Origin: Sphingobacterium multivorum
GTDB taxonomy: Bacteria; Bacteroidota; Bacteroidia; Sphingobacteriales; Sphingobacteriaceae
Direction: 5' to 3'
Length of the DNA: 64,000 nt
Assembly (NCBI RefSeq): GCF_039511225.1
Contig: NZ_CP154261.1
Span: 1,984,001 to 2,048,000, forward strand
Below are positions 62,147 through 64,000 of this stretch, in pieces (the stretch's first letter is position 1; each line of letters opens with the position of its first letter). Below the pieces are notes generated by a model that did not search any database, was not told the DNA's origin, and saw only the letters and a program-made list of their open reading frames with translations. A program made the translations under genes and the position numbers.

Positions 62147-62373
62147 GATCAATTATTAGTGTAAAAATTTAGTAAGCCACAGTCTCTGAATGTCATCTAT
62201 TGTTTCATGGGTGAATCATGCTACCCAATAATATTCCAAAGTTAGCTGGATAAAACTTGTTTATCAATTTTAATAAATGATTTGCTAAAATAAAGCTTTA
62301 TCCTTAGTTTAGTTTTTCGCAATCGGATAAATAGCTTGCTGCTCGGGGGCTATATTTTAATAGTATAAACCAA

Positions 62374-63588
62374 ATGAATATGAAACCATTGCTCATTTTA
62401 ATGTTGACGCTTTTCCCTTTCACAAATGTAGCTGCACAAATTGCGTTGGATTATTGTAATGATCGTATACAAACCGGCGCCGAACAGACCGAGCGATATG
62501 TTCCCTATTTAATGAATAAACGCGTTGCGATATTGGCCAATCCGTCTACGGTTATTAAAGGGAAACATCTTGTTGATAGCCTAATTGCGCGAGGTGTGCA
62601 AATTGTCAGAATATTTGGACCCGAGCATGGATTTCGTGGAAATGCAAGTAATGGGACTGAAGTGGGAGATGAAGTCGATCCCACAACTAAAATTCCTATT
62701 GTGTCTTTGTATGGAACTAAGAAAAAGCCGACAGCGAAAGATTTAAAAGATATTGATCTGTTTATTTATGATGTGCAGGATATGGGTGTAAGATTTTATA
62801 CCAATATTAACACACTTCGAGATATTATGGAAGCCTGCGCCGAAAATGATAAGGAACTCTTTATTTTAGATCGCCCAAATCCCAATGCCTATCTTATTGA
62901 TGGACCTATTTTGGAAATGGAATATAAGTCGGGTATCGGACAATTCCCTGTTCCTATTGCACATGGGATGACCACAGCTGAATTTGCTCTGATGATTAAT
63001 GGAGAAGGCTGGATGGCAACTCAAAAGAAATGTAAATTGAAGATTATTCCTGTCGCAGATTATGATCATAGTATGCTTTATAGACTGCCAGTCAATCCTT
63101 CGCCCAACCTAAATACGGAACAAAGCATACTCTTATATCCAAGTACTTGCCTTTTTGAAGGTGTAAAAGTAAATCATGGCAGAGGCACCGATTATCCTTT
63201 TGTTGTAATTGGTAGCCCGATTTATAAAGGTGTATATGACTTTTCATTTGTCCCTGTCAGCAAAAAAGGAATGAGCGAATCACCGCTGTTTATGAATGAA
63301 GAATGCTATGGAATAGACCTGCGTAAGTATGATCTCCAACAGCTTGTCGCTAGTAAAAAAATAAACCTGTCGTGGATGATAGCACTTTATCGAAATTCCC
63401 CAGAGAAAGAGAATTTTTTTGATCAATCATTTTCCAAGCAAATTGGCAGTATTGAAAAGCTTGTAGGTGTAGGTTTATTTCGTAAGCAAGTCGAAGCTGG
63501 TGTTGCGGAGGATGAAATCCGAAAAAGTTGGGAGCCGGGCCTAAGTAACTACAAAAAGATCAGGAAGAAATATCTAATCTATCCCTAA
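62374..63588 (+). CDS. namZ: Exo-beta-N-acetylmuramidase NamZ-like (DUF1343)
   Basis: 404-aa secreted protein with signal peptide MNMKPLLILMLTLFPFTNVA (cleavage near AAQ). The DUF1343 landmarks are visible: NKRVAILANPSTV, IFGPEHGFRGNASNGTEVGD (about 87-106), DLFIYDVQDMGVRFYTNI (about 128-145), ILDRPNPNAYLIDGPI (about 166-181) and LPVNPSPNLNTEQS. Family members remove terminal N-acetylmuramic acid from peptidoglycan fragments and take part in cell-wall recycling. Assignment to NamZ is by family only; the gene stands divergent from the AraC regulator. Confidence 0.88.
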   Translation: MNMKPLLILMLTLFPFTNVAAQIALDYCNDRIQTGAEQTERYVPYLMNKRVAILANPSTVIKGKHLVDSLIARGVQIVRIFGPEHGFRGNASNGTEVGDEVDPTTKIPIVSLYGTKKKPTAKDLKDIDLFIYDVQDMGVRFYTNINTLRDIMEACAENDKELFILDRPNPNAYLIDGPILEMEYKSGIGQFPVPIAHGMTTAEFALMINGEGWMATQKKCKLKIIPVADYDHSMLYRLPVNPSPNLNTEQSILLYPSTCLFEGVKVNHGRGTDYPFVVIGSPIYKGVYDFSFVPVSKKGMSESPLFMNEECYGIDLRKYDLQQLVASKKINLSWMIALYRNSPEKENFFDQSFSKQIGSIEKLVGVGLFRKQVEAGVAEDEIRKSWEPGLSNYKKIRKKYLIYP

Positions 63589-63682
63589 TAAAAAGGCTCT
63601 CTGGTTCTTATAGAGAAATGTGGATAGCTCATTAATTTTATAACGAAGTGGAATAACCCATAATCTTAAATTAAATGTAGTG

Positions 63683-64000
63683 ATGTTTGGATTAAAATAC
63701 GATTGGCGCCCGATTATTATCCTATTTTTTACCATAGTAGGTTTTTATCAATTGCGGGCGCAGCAGCTGGCTAGGAGCCTAGATCGTCAAAATTATATCG
63801 CACAATCCAACATCAGTTTAAATCCCGCATTGAAATGGAAATTCAAAACAAATGGAAGGCTGTTTTCTTCGCCCATCATTTGGGAAGACATCGCTTTTGT
63901 CGGGTCTTGCGACAGTAATCTTTACGCATTGAATAAAACTAGCGGTAATATACTTTGGAAGTATAAAACCGCTGGTGAAATTCGGTCAACTGTTGCTGTT
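63683..64000 (+). CDS. PQQ-type beta-propeller repeat protein (partial, 3' end outside window)
   Basis: Only the first 106 codons are in the window, from ATG 63683. It begins with a hydrophobic segment that looks like a signal anchor or signal peptide (YDWRPIIILFFTIVGFYQL), followed by the start of PQQ-like propeller repeats: PALKWKFKTNGRLFSSPIIW and DSNLYALNKTSGNILWKYKT, the W-x-F/Y-x-T and LYAL-x-x-x-G-x-x-x-W signature. Possibly a periplasmic or outer-membrane propeller such as BamB-like or a dehydrogenase. It lies 94 nt after the NamZ-like gene. Confidence 0.78.
   Translation, partial: MFGLKYDWRPIIILFFTIVGFYQLRAQQLARSLDRQNYIAQSNISLNPALKWKFKTNGRLFSSPIIWEDIAFVGSCDSNLYALNKTSGNILWKYKTAGEIRSTVAV

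Overview
The window looks like chromosome of a Bacteroidota species, most likely family Sphingobacteriaceae (Sphingobacterium or Pedobacter-like). Supporting signs are the A+T-rich intergenic DNA, the lack of Shine-Dalgarno sequences before most starts, several promoters of the Bacteroidota type (TTTG, about 19 nt, TAnnTTTG), and families typical of the phylum: DUF3857/transglutaminase proteins, a Bacteroidota-type arginine decarboxylase, an RNase P RNA of the usual bacterial form, and NamZ/DUF1343. No phage, transposase, integrase or CRISPR array is visible, so this is mostly core and shell genome.

Layout. 1-3582: glycerol uptake and catabolism, glpF (cut by the window edge), glpK and glpD, all on the minus strand. 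4032-6437: a periplasmic thioredoxin-like protein, a palindromic intergenic element and arginine decarboxylase. 6546-10617: argS followed closely by two oxidoreductases. 10628-13669: a WYL regulator, the RNase P RNA gene and an orphan NtrC-type regulator. 13827-18883: a HAD phosphatase and two overlapping DUF3857/transglutaminase genes, one with its catalytic residues and one without. 19361-25196: a secreted helical protein, an OmpA-like lipoprotein, a two-subunit GMC sugar dehydrogenase and an ABC-F ATPase. 25424-28503: a sigma-54 regulator/histidine kinase pair. 28601-34745: envelope and unknown proteins (YiaA, L,D-transpeptidase, DUF695, two BON proteins).

34786-43952 is an aromatic amino acid block. 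tyrS lies behind what reads as a complete transcription attenuator: promoter, tyrosine-rich leader peptide, antiterminator and terminator. It is followed by phenylalanine hydroxylase, and then by divergent genes for fumarylacetoacetate hydrolase plus a flavoprotein, and for homogentisate dioxygenase, 4-hydroxyphenylpyruvate dioxygenase and a Glu/Leu/Phe/Val dehydrogenase. Together these convert Phe to Tyr to homogentisate and onward. Maleylacetoacetate isomerase is not in the window.

43953-44778 has no convincing gene but holds three spaced copies of a hairpin with loop AGCGGGGA followed by a conserved 29-nt box that ends in ATGAA. 44779-48398 is a tight three-gene operon (N-formylglutamate-amidohydrolase family, DUF1704/QEGLA metallopeptidase, ATP-grasp ligase) whose substrate I cannot name and which may be a peptide or protein-tail modification system. 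48528-64000 is mixed housekeeping: lipoate ligase, a Tam-like methyltransferase, YbaK, a PolX-like protein with a damaged polymerase site, a FemAB-like transferase, an outer-membrane barrel, tRNA-Ala, a subclass B1 metallo-beta-lactamase, a cupin, an SF1 helicase, an acyl-CoA dehydrogenase, an AraC regulator, NamZ, and the start of a PQQ-type beta-propeller protein.

The three items most worth a second look are the tyrS attenuator, the triple hairpin/box repeats, and the amidohydrolase/DUF1704/ATP-grasp operon.
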